64,000 nucleotides of DNA from Epiperipatus broadwayi. Taxonomy: Eukaryota > Onychophora > Udeonychophora > Euonychophora > Peripatidae. The stretch is taken from NCBI GenBank assembly GCA_028023455.1, contig JAQFVV010000453.1, forward strand, positions 1 to 64,000, given 5' to 3'. Shown in pieces: positions 46,850 to 59,884 of this stretch. The notes below the pieces were generated by a model that was given only the letters and a program-made list of their open reading frames with translations, was not told where the DNA came from and searched no databases. Numbering within the stretch: position 1 is the stretch's first letter; each line of letters starts with the position of its first letter. The translations under genes and the position numbers were made by a program.

Positions 46850-49670
46850 TCATTTTCTATTTAAATGCATTTGCTATACTGAATGTGATATTAAAGTTTA
46901 AATGTAAATTTTAGTTGCGTTAATTAGTCTTTCTTGTACTGCTTAATGTTAATTGACAAGTCAGAACTTATAATCCAACTCATTGCCTGACCATATATAT
47001 TGGCATTCACAAGAAAAAGTGGGTAAGAAAGTGATTTTTTTTAAAAACTGAATTTCAAATTATTATAATCACTAATATATATATATATATACTTCTAAAG
47101 AAATATTGATTGCTCAAATAGCAAATAATGTACATTATACATAAGATAATTTACTTTTATTCTGAACACTGCCTTATCCATAACATTATCAGATTCTCAA
47201 GAGGCAAATGACATTAAAACTGCACAGTGGCAGGCAGCCCCACACAATTGCTTTCAGCTGATTAGACCATAATGTTTTAACTATTTTAGAAATTTTTTTC
47301 AAGAATCTTTTGCTCTAAACCAATTATTCTTAAAATCATTCATTTGTTGAGCACAGTCTAAAAAACTTATTTTTTTGCATTGAAAAAGTATAATAAAGTA
47401 TCACTTTAATATAAAAAATTTGGAAAGCTTTTTAATACGTTGTCACAAATATAATAACTGAAAGATTAGTTGATCAGTAGCATTAATGACATTTATAAAA
47501 CAAAAATGACAATTTGAAATTCAATTTAATTTTTTTTTTACTTTTACTCTATTACTGAGCTAATATCACAAACCAATATTGATACATAAGTCATGTGACA
47601 TTTCAACATCAAAATGAGAGATTGAGCTTCAATTCAGAAGTTTTATATCCAGAATCTTCAGTCTAAAACTATGCCAAATTGCATAGCACATACATATATG
47701 TGTATTAACCTATATTCACACATGTTTAAGTGTTTTAATTGGTCAAAGAAGATGTGCTAAAAAATTTGGCAATAAGGGTTTACATTTTTTCTTTTATTTA
47801 TAATTTTATGGGACTGCTATCAATTTTGAAGTCTTGTAAATTTCTTTGTAGAACGTCTATCACTAACTTACTGATTTCTGTTACTAGTTATTATGGCTTT
47901 CAAAGTTTTGAGCCCATTTAAAATAGAAACTTAGCACCATCAATTAAAAAAGAAAGGAGTAGTAAGATTTTATAATCCATTTTTTTGTCTGTCTTGATTT
48001 CAGGAAGTGTTTGTGCAATGTCATAGAGCAATAATTTTTTTATTAATTAAAATATAAAATCTCATAAAATTTTAATGAGATAATAAAAATATAGTTATTT
48101 TTAATACTTTTATCTTATTAAAACAGTCAGTTGAATCAATAATTTTATAGACCCAAGGGTTAATAATCTTACTCTTAAAATAATCTTTTTCATTTTTGCT
48201 TTTGTAAAATAACCTGGTAAAAGATTATTTAAGTCTTAAACACTTTTGAAATAATTTTCCAGCACCAAAAGTGCCAAGTTGAACACTATCCATTTGAATC
48301 TGGTACAATACAGGATAATGCTTAGGAGTTATCCAAAAATATAAAACAAATAAAAGAATATTATTAGTTTATAAAATCAAACCTATTTTAAATTAAGTAT
48401 TCCAGAATTTTTTATACAGAAGCAATAAATAAATATTAATAAAAAAGAAGAATTCTAGATATGTTCTGTTAAAGGTTATCTACATTTCAGCTTTGGATAA
48501 TTAGTCACAACATATGCACCTTTTATTTTGTCAACAAAATCTTATTAAAGTAGGCATAGTTTAAGTTCAGCAAAATATTTTTGTAATTAATCTGAAATTG
48601 TTTTTTCCAAACAACAACAACTAATATATGCAATGATAACCAATGATAACGTCATAAGATTAATCAATGTTATTTAATTTTTTGGATGAGCTTGGAAGAA
48701 CTCTTACTCTAAAACCACATCTTCATTTAATTAAAAATGTGGAATGATTGAATCATTTAGGACTTCCTAAAACATGTTCTATAGTGAAATCGAGCATAGT
48801 TTTCATGGAAGTGGCATAATCTTCTTTGTGATATAAAGATTAATTCAAATGGATTACAAAAAACTGTCATATTAATTTTATTTATTGGAACAAATAGCTA
48901 TGAGTAAAGTACAATGGATAGCTATAGTTAAATAAGTCATTCAGAAAGAAAACTTTGCTATATAAAGTTTAAAAAAAAACAAATAATGGACTAGCATATT
49001 CCTATGGTTCACAGACTGGTTTGTATGGTCATTGCAAATTTAATCTCTAAAATTTGTCTTTCTATTTCTTTTCTAAGAGTTAGAATTGTAACTCATGCTA
49101 ATAAATTCAGAGCTGTTTTTTTTTCACAGAGCAAAGAAATTTGTCCAAATTGTGTCCTCTCTTACTTGCTGAAGTTGATTATTTGCTTTCCTCTCTTTCT
49201 AAATAGAAATCAAATTTGTGTGAAATAAATCATATTACTAATTGTTTTAAAAAATATACATATGATAGATCTTATTGTGTTTTACCATTTGGTACAACAA
49301 AATACTAATAAGAAACATCTTCAAGATTTAGTTAATAGAGCAAAACACTCTAAAAGGGGATATTCAAAATTTATTGTGGAAGTCTTTAGATATCATTTTT
49401 AAGTTTCTTGAGCATATATAATCCAGGAGCGTTTTTTTTTTCTCCAAAAAATTACTCATGTGATATGTCCAAATTCCCCAGTAAAACGAGCAAATATATT
49501 AAAATGTTTTTATATATTTCTACTTAGACAACGAAAGATGGATACTCAAAAAATCATAAGAAAAAAATAGAAAGATGCATTTGAGAAGTGGAAGTGATCT
49601 TATCAAAGAATGCTTTTAATTTTCTATATTGTTTCACATGGCTAATACATGCATTTTTTTTTTATTTGAA
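46850..49670. other. Unrecognised AT-rich sequence
   Basis: Several open frames (47739-47921, 49004-49228) lack recognisable domains. The frame at 49004 contains PMVHRLVCMVIANLIS, vaguely like an RT PMGSPLxxxxANLF block, but no YxDD follows. Confidence 0.4.
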
Positions 49671-49690
49671 CACAAAGAGTTGAGATCCAG

Positions 49691-49798
49691 GTCTTGCATT
49701 GATGGTCGAGAGGTCAGCGCGACTGCCTTGCACTTGCAGGCAGTTGCCCGGGTTGCGGGTTCGCCCCCCGGCCGATGCTATGACACTTAAAAAAAAAA
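49691..49798 (+). mobile_element. tRNA-derived SINE with perfect 17-bp target duplication
   Basis: It is flanked by AAAGAGTTGAGATCCAG at 49674-49690 and 49799-49815. The head folds as a tRNA: GCATTG near 49697 pairs with CGATGC at the 3' side, the A box lies around GGTCGAGAGGTCAGCG, and the B box is GGGTTCGCCCCC. It is followed by GATGCTATGACAC and poly-A. It is the only strongly GC-rich spot for several kb. The intact duplication and A-tail imply a recent LINE-mobilised insertion. Confidence 0.88.
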
Positions 49799-49819
49799 AA
49801 AGAGTTGAGATCCAGCAAT

Positions 49820-50575
49820 ATAAAAAAAAAAAAAAGCTTGCCATTTAAAAAAATAGATCCTAATCACGGTCACTTTCATTTTAATAGGCAGATCAGATTA
49901 GATAAATCAAGCCATAAATTCCATAAGATAGTACTTATGGTCCAAAATTAAGAAGTATGAAGAAAGTTAATAAAATGCACCATATGTCAAAGCTTCACTC
50001 TTTTTCAGTTACAGATAGAGTCGACGACCTGAAAAATGATTTACAAATGATTATTATATCGATTACTTTGTATGAAAATGATCAGATGAACCAACAGCCA
50101 CTATGTCAATTTTGATTGAGATAAAGAATTTACTGCATCGTCAAATGAAAACTAAACAAATACCCCACCTCCTCTTTTTTATGATAAATTATTCCTTAAC
50201 TAAAAGATACTTTAGCATATTTTAGCGGTAATAAACTTTTTTTTTACAATACATATATAAGACCAAAAATTGTGATAAAAGCAAACAACATTTATTATTC
50301 GTATATTTTTAAAAAAACCGGTTAAGCGTCAACGGGAATAAAATTGTTTTTATTTCTTAATTTTTACTTAGAAAACTTTCTCATCATAAATTGAAGCAAT
50401 AATAATGAATAAAAAAACAGTAATATATATTAAATAGTAAACTTTAGCTCCTTGTTAAGTATTTCAATGAACTTTTTTTTTTTTTTTAATATAATTTTCT
50501 AGAAATTAGTTTGCTTTTGAGTTTTAAGAATGCAAATACTGTATATTTATAATTTAAATCTTTTAAATTATTTCT
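49820..50575. other. Unrecognised AT-rich sequence
   Basis: Nothing recognised. Confidence 0.45.
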
Positions 50576-50581
50576 CAAGTA

Positions 50582-50599
50582 GGCGCTGCCCTCTAATGG
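50582..50599 (-). promoter_or_regulatory. CTCF-like binding motif
   Basis: The minus strand reads CCATTAGAGGGCAGCGCC, close to the bilaterian CTCF core CCASYAGRGGGCAGYGC, with a change at the S position. A second GC-rich word, CGCCTGGCGGCGAC, lies about 60 bp downstream at 50640-50653. Binding is inferred only from the motif. Confidence 0.35.
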
Positions 50600-50699
50600 C
50601 CAATGATTTCAGATTATATTTTAGCTTCTTAAATTTATCGCCTGGCGGCGACATGCTTCTTTCTATTACAGTCAAAAAAAAAAAAATCATAGAGAAGTA

Positions 50700-51540
50700 T
50701 GTTATGGGCTTTCCTGCATAGTTTGCAATTGCCCTGATAAATTATAGGTTTTGGTTCAGTCAGAAATGATCTGAAATAAAATCACACCACCACAGTTTTA
50801 TTTAATCAACTAATGTATTAAGGTTTAGTAAAAAGAACTGTATGTTTTGCTTTAGCTTTTCTAAAATTTACTAGGTGAATTAAGAAGATGAAAGCATGTC
50901 TTAGGTTTTTGTACTCCATTGAGCTATGTTAGGTTTAGCAGAAAAGGGGGAAAAAATATATAGCATCATCAATATTGTTTCTTAAGAGCAACAAATCAAA
51001 TGAAATTTGAGGTAAGAAAGTAAAATCATATTATATATTTAAAATAAATAAAAAGAAACAACTGTTTTATTTACTTAAAGAAAAAAAAAGTAAAACATTT
51101 AGAGTGGTAACTTAGATTATAAAGTGTGTAAGTTGTTTATTATGATTAATCAGAACTGAATGAACAATGTATACAAAGCAAATGTTATGGATAAAAAATT
51201 ACATTAAATATATAAATACACGTTTCCATTAAATTGTTGGTTCACTTAAAATATTAGTTATAAATAGAATTAATATTTATTTGTAGATAGCTTTAAATAC
51301 GTATTATTTTTAAATTAAGTAATAAAAATATTAATTCTAACAACAATAATGATAAACGATAAAGTTGAAATAAGATGTAAATATTATTGCCTTCATAAAC
51401 TAAATCTATATAAAGTTTTGTAAATTTACATTTTTCAAATTTAATTATTTAAATTTTCTTCTTTTAGACTTTTTTTTTTTTTAAAAAAAAAAAAAAACTT
51501 TAAATAAGAGACGTTAAAAGATTTATATAATAGAGAAGAA
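50700..51540. other. Unrecognised AT-rich sequence
   Basis: Homopolymer-rich. Nothing recognised. Confidence 0.45.
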
Positions 51541-51608
51541 GCCGCAGCCGACAGGGTCTATATTTTACTAGTTTCAACATGGCGAGTCGGCACACCTGGT
51601 ATTTTTAA
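51541..51608 (+). other. GC-richer patch, candidate short first exon or repeat (weak)
   Basis: GCCGCAGCCGACAGGGTC is followed by CAACATGGCG, a good Kozak context with ATG at 51579. The frame MASRHTWYF stops at 51608. CACCTGGTATTT could instead be a splice donor after MASRHT. The ACTAGTTTC just upstream is the complement of GAAACTAGT, so this could equally be a repeat. No downstream exon was recognised. Confidence 0.2.
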
Positions 51609-51609
51609 A

Positions 51610-54600
51610 AATTAAGGGTTTCAAAAGATATTGAGCCCGCTGTCAAAATAAAATGGGATATTTTATTAGACTTCTCACTCAAATGACTTAAGCCAAATTA
51701 GTATAGAATTGAAAGAAAAAAAAAGAACAAAACGGAAAAGAAATATTTTGATACTTTAGAATATTTTTAAGAGCGAATTTTTTCTTTATCTTTTTTTCTT
51801 TTATATTTGCACAAATATAATAACGTTGTTCTTTTCTTTTATTACTATTATAAGATACATAGTGAGTACACATGTCTATATATAGATATATTAAATATTT
51901 TATCCAAATTGTTCTTGTTAAATTATAACCAATAAGATTAAAATGGTTAATTATTATATATATATTTAAAATTTTTAATAGTTTTTTAAATAAATAATTT
52001 GATAAAATGTTTGTGTTTATATCAGAGCCATTGTCTCAAATTGCGAATAGATTAAAAAAGTAATAATAACGGTTTACATTTTTAAATTTTTCTATAGTCA
52101 AGCAATAAGAGTAATATATTAAAATAATTTTCAATTTTAAGATATTATTTTCACAAAATTGCATCTTAAAATTGAAAAATAAAAATTCCAAAAAACATTA
52201 CGTTTGGAATGTTAATTAAGCAAATCATTAAACAATGTAAAAAAATAATATAGTAAATATATATCTATTTTATGCAAAAAATTGTTGATCGATGTATGTT
52301 CCAGTTTATATTTTTAAAAACAAACTCCTTGGTTTCGATGAAAATAGATATATTTTTATTTATTAATTTAAACGTATATCAATAGATATATATTACTTTT
52401 TTACATTTCATTATATATGATAACGTTTTTTCCCTCTAGATGTACACTTATTTATATGTGTTGATTTACGAGGTTAAATACAAATAAATAATTGCTTAGC
52501 AGATTAATCTTTGATATATATAAATAACGAAATAATAAAAAAATATATCTACAAAATTTGATTTTTGACATTTATTATAAGACTCGCACCTTTTTCTTTA
52601 ACATGAATATGAATAAAAAAATCACAGTCTGTTTTTATTAGTAAAAATAAAACTAGTTTAATGCTTCTTAAATTAGTTATATATATATTTAACTTTATGA
52701 ATCCTTGATCTATCTATACTAGCTATCAAATCCAACTCTCTCTCTATATATATATATAATTGTTTTTAAGTTGTAAATTAATTTATATTTGCGATGTTAA
52801 ACAGATGAACTCAATTTTTTAATTCTTTTTCTTTTTTATAATCCATATTTTTATATTTTTACTTTGTTAATTTATTATTATTATTTTAGTTGCTGCATGC
52901 CATCATAAAAGGGTTATATAAAACCTTTGAAATATTTATTGAACTAGATTTTATTGTCGATCAGTGATTATTGATGTATATGTAAATAAATAGGTGTGTG
53001 TTTATGTATTTATTTTTGCACAAAGTTTATTCAGAAAAAAAAAAATGAAATAAATGATCAGTGAAATTTTTGATTCTATATTCATCATCCAGCATTTCGT
53101 AAAATTTATTATGTGTATATAGACATATAAGTAGTTAAATACACACATGTATGTAGTTTAAATATCTTACCTGATTTAAAGACAAATGGTTTTTAATTAA
53201 ACGTATGAAGTCGTGTAAGTAATTATTATTTATTTGCAAAATTTTATAATCTTAATATGGAGTAAAATTAATTATATAATTCAGGTTTTAGTAATTAGAA
53301 GCCATTTTATTAGGTTAAAAAAAATATAAATCTAACTGAAATCATATGTATTTACACATTTAGTCATTAAGCTAAAAAAATAACTTAACAATTATATATT
53401 ATTGCTTTTAAGTTAAAAAAATAACAACATATCAATTATATATTATTGTTATTAAGCTAAGTAATATTATTTACATGAATATGTTTGTAGAAATATGCTT
53501 TTTGTAATTTATAATAATTAAAAATATGTATTTAGTTATTTATTTATTTTATTATCGATTTTAAATTACAGTGATTGTTACTAAAATATGAAGAGTGTGT
53601 AAAATCATTTAAAGCTCTACTTTGTCATATAAAAAAGATATACATGTATATAAGGAGTGAACTGCAAGGTTTTTTTTTTTTTAAAAAAAAAGATCAATCA
53701 AAAACAATAACGTTTTTGATTAGCCGTCGTTTTCTTTTTTTTCTTTTTTAATTGAAAAATAGACTTCAGCTAGTTTCGTTTGGTTAATTACAGGAATAGT
53801 TCACAGGGAAACAATGTCCAAATCATAAACTTTGATTTGAAAAATCAGCATACACACATATGTAAATAATATTCTGTGACTTTTAACTATCTTGTATTTA
53901 TCTTTAAAATGGAAAAAAAAAACACCCCACTTTAATAAATTTGCTCGATGTAAAAATAGTATTTCAAATAAAAGTAAAAATATAGAATTTACATTTATGT
54001 ATATTTATAACAACTGCAAGTTTAATTTGTAAACTATTCATATTATTTGTATTATTAGTAATATACTAATTAAAAATATAAATGGAAAACTAAATTAATT
54101 ATTGGTAGATTATTTAAAAACCCGATAACATTTAATTGATTTAAATCACCGCATCTATCAATGTTTATTGCAAATTTTGATTCACAAATGAACTTATAGA
54201 GATCACACAAACAGATAATTATACATAAAAAATTAAAATCAAAAGAATATGAACACAACAGTTTTAAAATATAATTCGTAAAATTTTGGTTCATTTTTTA
54301 AAAATATATTGATTAAAAATGGAGTGGTTAGCTCAAGTTTGATTTACGTTTAAGTATAATAGTTTAAAATAAAAATAAGCCATTCATTTCGGAAAAAATT
54401 CATAATAATAATATATGTAGAAAAAAATGATTGGATTTTTTAAAATTGGAATTTAGTGAGCATCCAAACTCGAAATTATTATAAATTAAATTTTTTTAGG
54501 ATTGTGCTTGACCAAATAAAAAAAGGAGGTTAAAAAAAAATCATCAAACACCTTTAATTAAGAAGACAATTCTTCTGATGGGGGATTCAGATATAATATT

Positions 54601-55900
54601 CACATTTGTAAACCTCAATCTATTTATTTCTTATAAATAAAACTCCAAATGAAATATAACTCAGCTAATTTATAATGATAATTTGTATTGAAATGTAACA
54701 AATACAAATATTTATTAATATAAATAAATAATAATATCAATTCACTCTTTTATGCATAAAACTTAATGCAATAAAATATTTTACTTTATTTAGTTAATTT
54801 TCCAAAATAGTTGAGAATTTTGCCATACAACATTCTTCCTTAGAGCTTTTGCTACTTAAAAATGTTAAACTGTTAAAGAATAAAAAAAATTTCTGCTGTA
54901 ATATAAAATCAGATGTTTTTTTATATAGCTTGGTTGAAATTTTATACAAAGTGAATATCTGTATTTATGTTTGTTAAAATTGCAGATATTGGGTAAAACA
55001 TTATAAACAATGAATATAATAGCATTCCAAGACGTATATGTCTATATGGAATAAAATTAGTATGTGGTTCAGTTATAGAGCTATAGTAACTTGATTAGAA
55101 AGTAAAGTACAGATCTAGGTATTCTGAGTAAAGGAAGGTAATTGATATTTATTCTATCCAGTATTTGTTATCCACATGAGCATTGTATTCTCTTTACATA
55201 CTCTATTTTTCTGTAAATTGATACTGAAAATATCAACTATATTTAGATATATGTTGGTTTGTATGGGTTGCATATGTTATCAATTGGGTATTGAATGTTA
55301 CAATAATACTAAATCAGATAATGTACTATTTATGTCTGTTACTTATAAAAATCTTCCTTTTATTATATTTTTATACTGCAACAAATATAGATGCACAGAA
55401 AAGTGGCAATTCAGCAATAAATATTTTTAATGAAATATATTTGAAAAAAAAAAAGGAAAATGAAAATATTTAAGTATAATCTTTTAAAACTAATTAAATA
55501 TATGTATTTATGTAAAATAATACAAAAAAGTAGTTAATAATAATATAAAAAGTACTCTAAATTAATAAGAAAAACTATAGAATAAAATAAAAGTAGAAAA
55601 GAATATCTTGCTAATGGGGAAAAAGTTTTCAGAGATAAGAAAAAAAGATGGAACTATTGTTAAAAAAGACTTGACATTTTGAAATGTGTGGAAGAGTTTT
55701 ACAGAAATTATATAGTAATAAAAAGCAAATAAACAACAAATAAAGTGATCAATAAAATTCCACATCTCTAAATTGCCAAACATTTAAATGAAGAAATGAG
55801 ATATCCAATTAAATATACAAAGAAGAGAAAAGTTCAAAGAAATGATAGAATTCTTTCAAAAACAAGTGGAAAAAATTGTTAGGAAAATCATATATCAAAT
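51610..55900. other. Unrecognised AT-rich sequence
   Basis: No coding region or repeat relation was recognised. Open frames (54070-54294, 55176-55473, 55562-55783) are short and without domains. Short TA runs lie at about 51951-51965 and 52740-52760. Confidence 0.45.
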
Positions 55901-55908
55901 ATCTATAT

Positions 55909-56089
55909 CAGTGGCTCTCAACATGCTTAGAATCCTTTTAATACAGTTTTTTATGTTGTGGTGACCCCCAACCTTTAATTTTGCTACTGCTATGAATTGA
56001 AAATATGTGTTTTCCAATGGTCTAGGTGACCCCTGTGAAAGGGTTGTTTGACCTCAAAGGGGTCGCAACCCACAAGTTGAGAACCACTG
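55909..56089. mobile_element. SPIN-like hAT MITE, 181 bp
   Basis: The ends are CAGTGGCTCTCAAC and GTTGAGAACCACTG (terminal inverted repeats), flanked by ATCTATAT and AGCTATAT, an 8-bp duplication with one mismatch as expected for hAT. Internal words TTATGTTGTGGTGACCCCCA, AATTTTGCTACTGCTATGAA, GTGACCCCTGTGAAAGGGTT and CAAAGGGGTCGCAACCCACA agree with my memory of the SPIN/hAT non-autonomous consensus known from tetrapods and a few invertebrates. It is non-coding and depends on a transposase elsewhere. Confidence 0.82.
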
Positions 56090-56204
56090 AGCTATATGAT
56101 AAAGATAAATCAGATAATTAGAAGAATGATTGATATTTAATAAAGATTATGAATATATTAGAAATAAAAGATTTATTAAATCTTTATCAAGTTAATTACA
56201 ATTT

Positions 56205-57310
56205 ATACAGGATCAGCTTTGGATTCAAGGTGGATTTAAAAGTGGTTTTTGCACTGTAGATCACAACCAAATATTGAGAGAAGTTATAAAAAAAACAATG
56301 AATATGAGGTGCCAATATGATTTGAATTTGTAGATTATGAAAAAAGAATTCGATTTTATAAGCAATACTATGGTAATCAAATCATTGTATCATTAAGATA
56401 TAGACCCAAGTTACTATCATATTCTTCAGAACATTTATCAGAATTCAAAAACAGTGGTTAGATTACAAATTGATGATACTAAGAAGATCATTACTGATAA
56501 AGGTTTATTACAGAATAATTCTGCATTTCCAAAATGTTTTATTACAGTTTTAATAATTTTAAAAGAAATATTTGTAACTTAAAGTAAAAAAATATTTAGA
56601 ATATGCTAATGATATGGTTGTTTTTTGAAATAATGCCCTAGAGTTTTAGATTTTGTTGCTATGGTCACTAGGTATAAGTAAGTAGAGAGGATTAAAAAAC
56701 AAGTTCTAAAAATATTTATCAGAAAAAAAAAAAAAGAATTAATAATCTGAATTAAAAGAAGTTGATAGCTACATATATCTTGATCAAATTATTTTTGCAG
56801 ATGAAAACATAATGGATGAAAATAATCATAGAATTAAACTTGAATAAAATGCTTTGGTATTAACAACTTAAAAAAATATACCTATATATTTAAGAAAATT
56901 GGTTTAAATATACTTATTTTATCTGTTCTTACTTATGGATCTGAAACTTGGATGCTTACTAGAAGTGCAATACTAACAAAGTATGGAGAGATGTATGTTG
57001 GTAAGAGCAAAAATTTCAAAAGTAAATTATTTGGGTGAGAGAATCAATACATATTACCTACAACATTGAAAGAATTAAAAGATTGAAATGAAATAAAGCT
57101 GAACATATTGATAGAAGAACTGATAATAAATAAAAATTGAAACCTTTGACTATATATCAAAAGATGCTTAAAGACCAAGAAAAGGAGCACATGAGGTTAA
57201 TTAATGAAATAAGGAAGTTTGTTATAGCGATAGAGAAGGAAAACTATGAATTAAAGAAATTGGATTTGAAGAGATCTTCATCTTGCAATGAACTGATAAT
57301 GGTTGAAAAT
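56205..57310 (+). pseudogene. LINE (CFDP2/RTE-type) reverse transcriptase and C-terminal relic
   Basis: The pieces occur in RT order across frames. They are GGFKSGFCTVDHNQILREVI (RT motif with GFR.G.ST.D), IYQNSKTVVRLQIDD, LEYANDMVVF (catalytic YADD changed to YAND), and SVLTYGSETWMLTRSA (the YGSExW block). Then come WVRESIHITYNIERIKRLK, LKDQEKEHMRLINEIRKF and a terminal RSSSCNELI. It corresponds to the same family as 29.6 and 31.7 kb but extends about 800 bp further 5'. The Asp change and many stops make it inactive. The endonuclease domain is absent (5' truncation near 56205). Confidence 0.78.
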
Positions 57311-57319
57311 AATCATTTT

Positions 57320-58440
57320 ATTTCCATTTCGATGTTTATTGTAATAACTTTGCAAATCTATGTTAGGATGCCTGGCGAAATGTGTTATTTTTCTTTCCCA
57401 GTTTCTGCTTGGTTTAATGTACTTTCGGTGCAGGGCACCATAATCATATATATATAATCGTTTCACTTTACAAATTAACTAAACAATTTTTATTTTATTG
57501 GCACAGACTTCTCTTTTCAAATTTTCATTGCATTATAAATATCAGGGAAAAAATAAATATAATTTTATCTCGTTATATTTATATCATAAAAAAACAAACA
57601 AACATTAATTCATCAGGTAAACTAGCTGGATTTCCAAATTTATGTTGACAGTTCTGATATTTATTAAATATTATAAATATGATTTGAATTAATAACTATT
57701 AAAATGTTTAATATTATAAATATGATTTGTATTACTAACTATTAGAATACTAGTTATAGATAAACGACTATTCATCCTAAATCCCTGGTTCATTTTCTGA
57801 TTTGTGAATTGTTCATATTTCAAAAATATAACGTTTACTTCCTCTTTATAATTCCGTTAAGATTAAAAAAAAGTACTGGCAGTTTATTGCAAGTAGGCTT
57901 ATTAATTTCTAGGTGTTTACTGATTGTTTTTTTAAATAATATTTTATTTATTGTAAAAGTTTAAATATCAACTTCGAAATTTTATTTAAATGATAAAAAT
58001 ATTTCAATAATTGGTATTTGGATTGATTGCATTCTATTTATTAAGCAAAGATGGTAATCAAATACTTAATTGCTAATTGAACATTTTACTTGAATTAGCT
58101 AACAATTTATGAGCAAAAAAAAGTTATAGTAAATTATTAATTTTATTATTATTTACAAATCCTTCATTTCATAATAATATAATCACAAATATGATTATTA
58201 AAAAATATTCTTCTTTAGCCTAAGGTATCAACATCAAAGTTTAAATAATCGAATTTTTCTCATAATATCCAGCCAATAATCATTAAAGCATTATTAAAAC
58301 ATTAGCTATAAAATGATTTAAATGTCCATTTAGTAGATAGAAATAGGGTGTGAATATTTCTTATGGTGATCATTAACATTAGTCTTTTCAGAAATGTTAT
58401 TAATAAATCATTTTATCATAATGACAAGCATCAAAAATCA
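57320..58440. other. Unrecognised AT-rich sequence
   Basis: Nothing recognised apart from a tandem-like duplication of AATATTATAAATATGATTTG near 57667-57730. Confidence 0.45.
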
Positions 58441-58448
58441 TTCTCCAT

Positions 58449-58850
58449 CTAGTTTTTATGGGTTGAATAGAGGCGTTTATGTAATATTATAAATATCCAG
58501 TTTTTAAACCATTAAACATCACAAGATTACAGTTTCTTATAAGAACACAATCTGTTTACACAAAGGCTAAACTCTCCATACAGTACATCTATTGGTGCCA
58601 GTCAGAGTAATAAATGGATGCAAGAAGGTTTATGCATAAAATCTCTATCTAGTGCCTACTTATAAGGATTTTATGCAAAAACATTCTTGCATCCATTGAT
58701 TACTCTGGCTTGCACTGATGGTGCTACTGTATGGAGAGTTTAGCCTCTGTGTATATCCAGTTTTTATGGGTGGAATAGAGACTGTTATGTAATATCATAA
58801 GTATTCAGTTTTTATAGGTTGAAAAGAGGCTTTTGTGTAATATAATACTT
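58449..58850. repeat. Three-copy 48-bp minisatellite split by an H2 fold-back
   Basis: Units containing AGTTTTTATGGGTTGAATAG start near 58450, 58757 and 58805. Removing the insert at 58507-58752 and one ATATCCAGTTTTTA duplicate makes the units contiguous. Confidence 0.75.
58507..58752. mobile_element. H2-type fold-back insertion with 14-bp target duplication
   Basis: It is flanked by ATATCCAGTTTTTA at 58493-58506 and 58753-58766. Arms (58564 to about 58645, and about 58668 to 58746) are inverted copies sharing AGGCTAAACTCTCCATACAG and GATGCAAGAA. The hammerhead centre of H2 is absent. It shows that the H2 terminal unit can move as a compact palindromic element. Confidence 0.7.
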
Positions 58851-58854
58851 ATCT

Positions 58855-59880
58855 CAAAATAAGTTCATTTGAAAAAAAAATTGTGAAACTCATAGGAAAT
58901 TGTAACAATATACTCTTGAAGATTGATATATAAATGTTCTGTAAACTTTGTTGCATAAATAAAATGCCAGATTCAAAAGTTAAAAATCTCTGAATTAAAG
59001 TTTCATTTTTCCATTGCTTGAAAGTACACATTTTTCAAATAATAAGTCATTCAATTATTTTATATAAGTTGACCTGTTTCAATATGAGTTGACTTAAAAG
59101 TATCCTTATATACATTGGAGTTTTTATTTTTTTGGCTACAAACTTCTGTGATATTTCTTTACAGTTGATTGTAATAATTTTTGTTCTTTTATTTTTTATG
59201 AAAGCACCCACCCATTGTTAAAAGTTCAGTTGTTTTTAATTCAATGATACATCTATAAGAAATAACAATAGTTGTAACTTTCCAAACATCTTTAATAACA
59301 GCTTTTTAATTTTTAAATGTAATCTGATAGTTTCGACTTGTTAACAGATTTCCTCAGAAATTAGTTATGCTTAGCAAAAAAAAAAAAAGGGAGAAAAACT
59401 TTATTATTTATTGCCAAGCATAATTAAGCTTTAGGAAGATTATTGAAAAATCAAACTATCAGTTCATATTTGAAAAAAAAAATCATATTAAATTCATATG
59501 AAAAGAGATTATTATTGTTATTATTTACATTTACTTTGATAAACACATGCAAAGACATTGGAAATATGATTGTCTTAAAAAATCTAATTCTATAAAAAAC
59601 AATCTGATTCTTTTTAGTGGTTGGAAAAAGAGTAAATAAGATTTTATGTAGTTATCTAACATGCTTTAAATAATTTTTTAACTAATTCCTGATTGCTGAT
59701 TCTATATTGAAACATTATTAGTAAAAGCCATTAAATGGCTACATATATTCTGCTTATGAAATTGATTTAGACAAGCTGACAGTTTTTAGAAATTTATTTC
59801 AATTTTTTGTTGTATAATGTTATCATATGGTACTAGTATTACAATATTTAAGTATAACATATTTACTTAAGCTAAATATA
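58855..59880. other. Unrecognised AT-rich sequence
   Basis: Nothing recognised. Confidence 0.45.
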
Positions 59881-59884
59881 ATTA

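Noticed and set aside
49004-49228. Possible reverse transcriptase block PMVHRLVCMVIANLIS
   Set aside because: It resembles PMGSPLxxxxANLF only loosely. No YxDD box, no neighbouring RT motifs and no relation to the other PLE relics.
49662-49844. 60-residue minus-strand frame over the SINE
   Set aside because: It is the reverse of the SINE and its A tails. No independent coding evidence.
51562-51600. Minus-strand hammerhead around GAAACTAGTA at 51.57 kb
   Set aside because: The GAAA and palindrome ACUAGU are present, but the upstream word CCGACUC differs from the core at three positions and no stem I can form.
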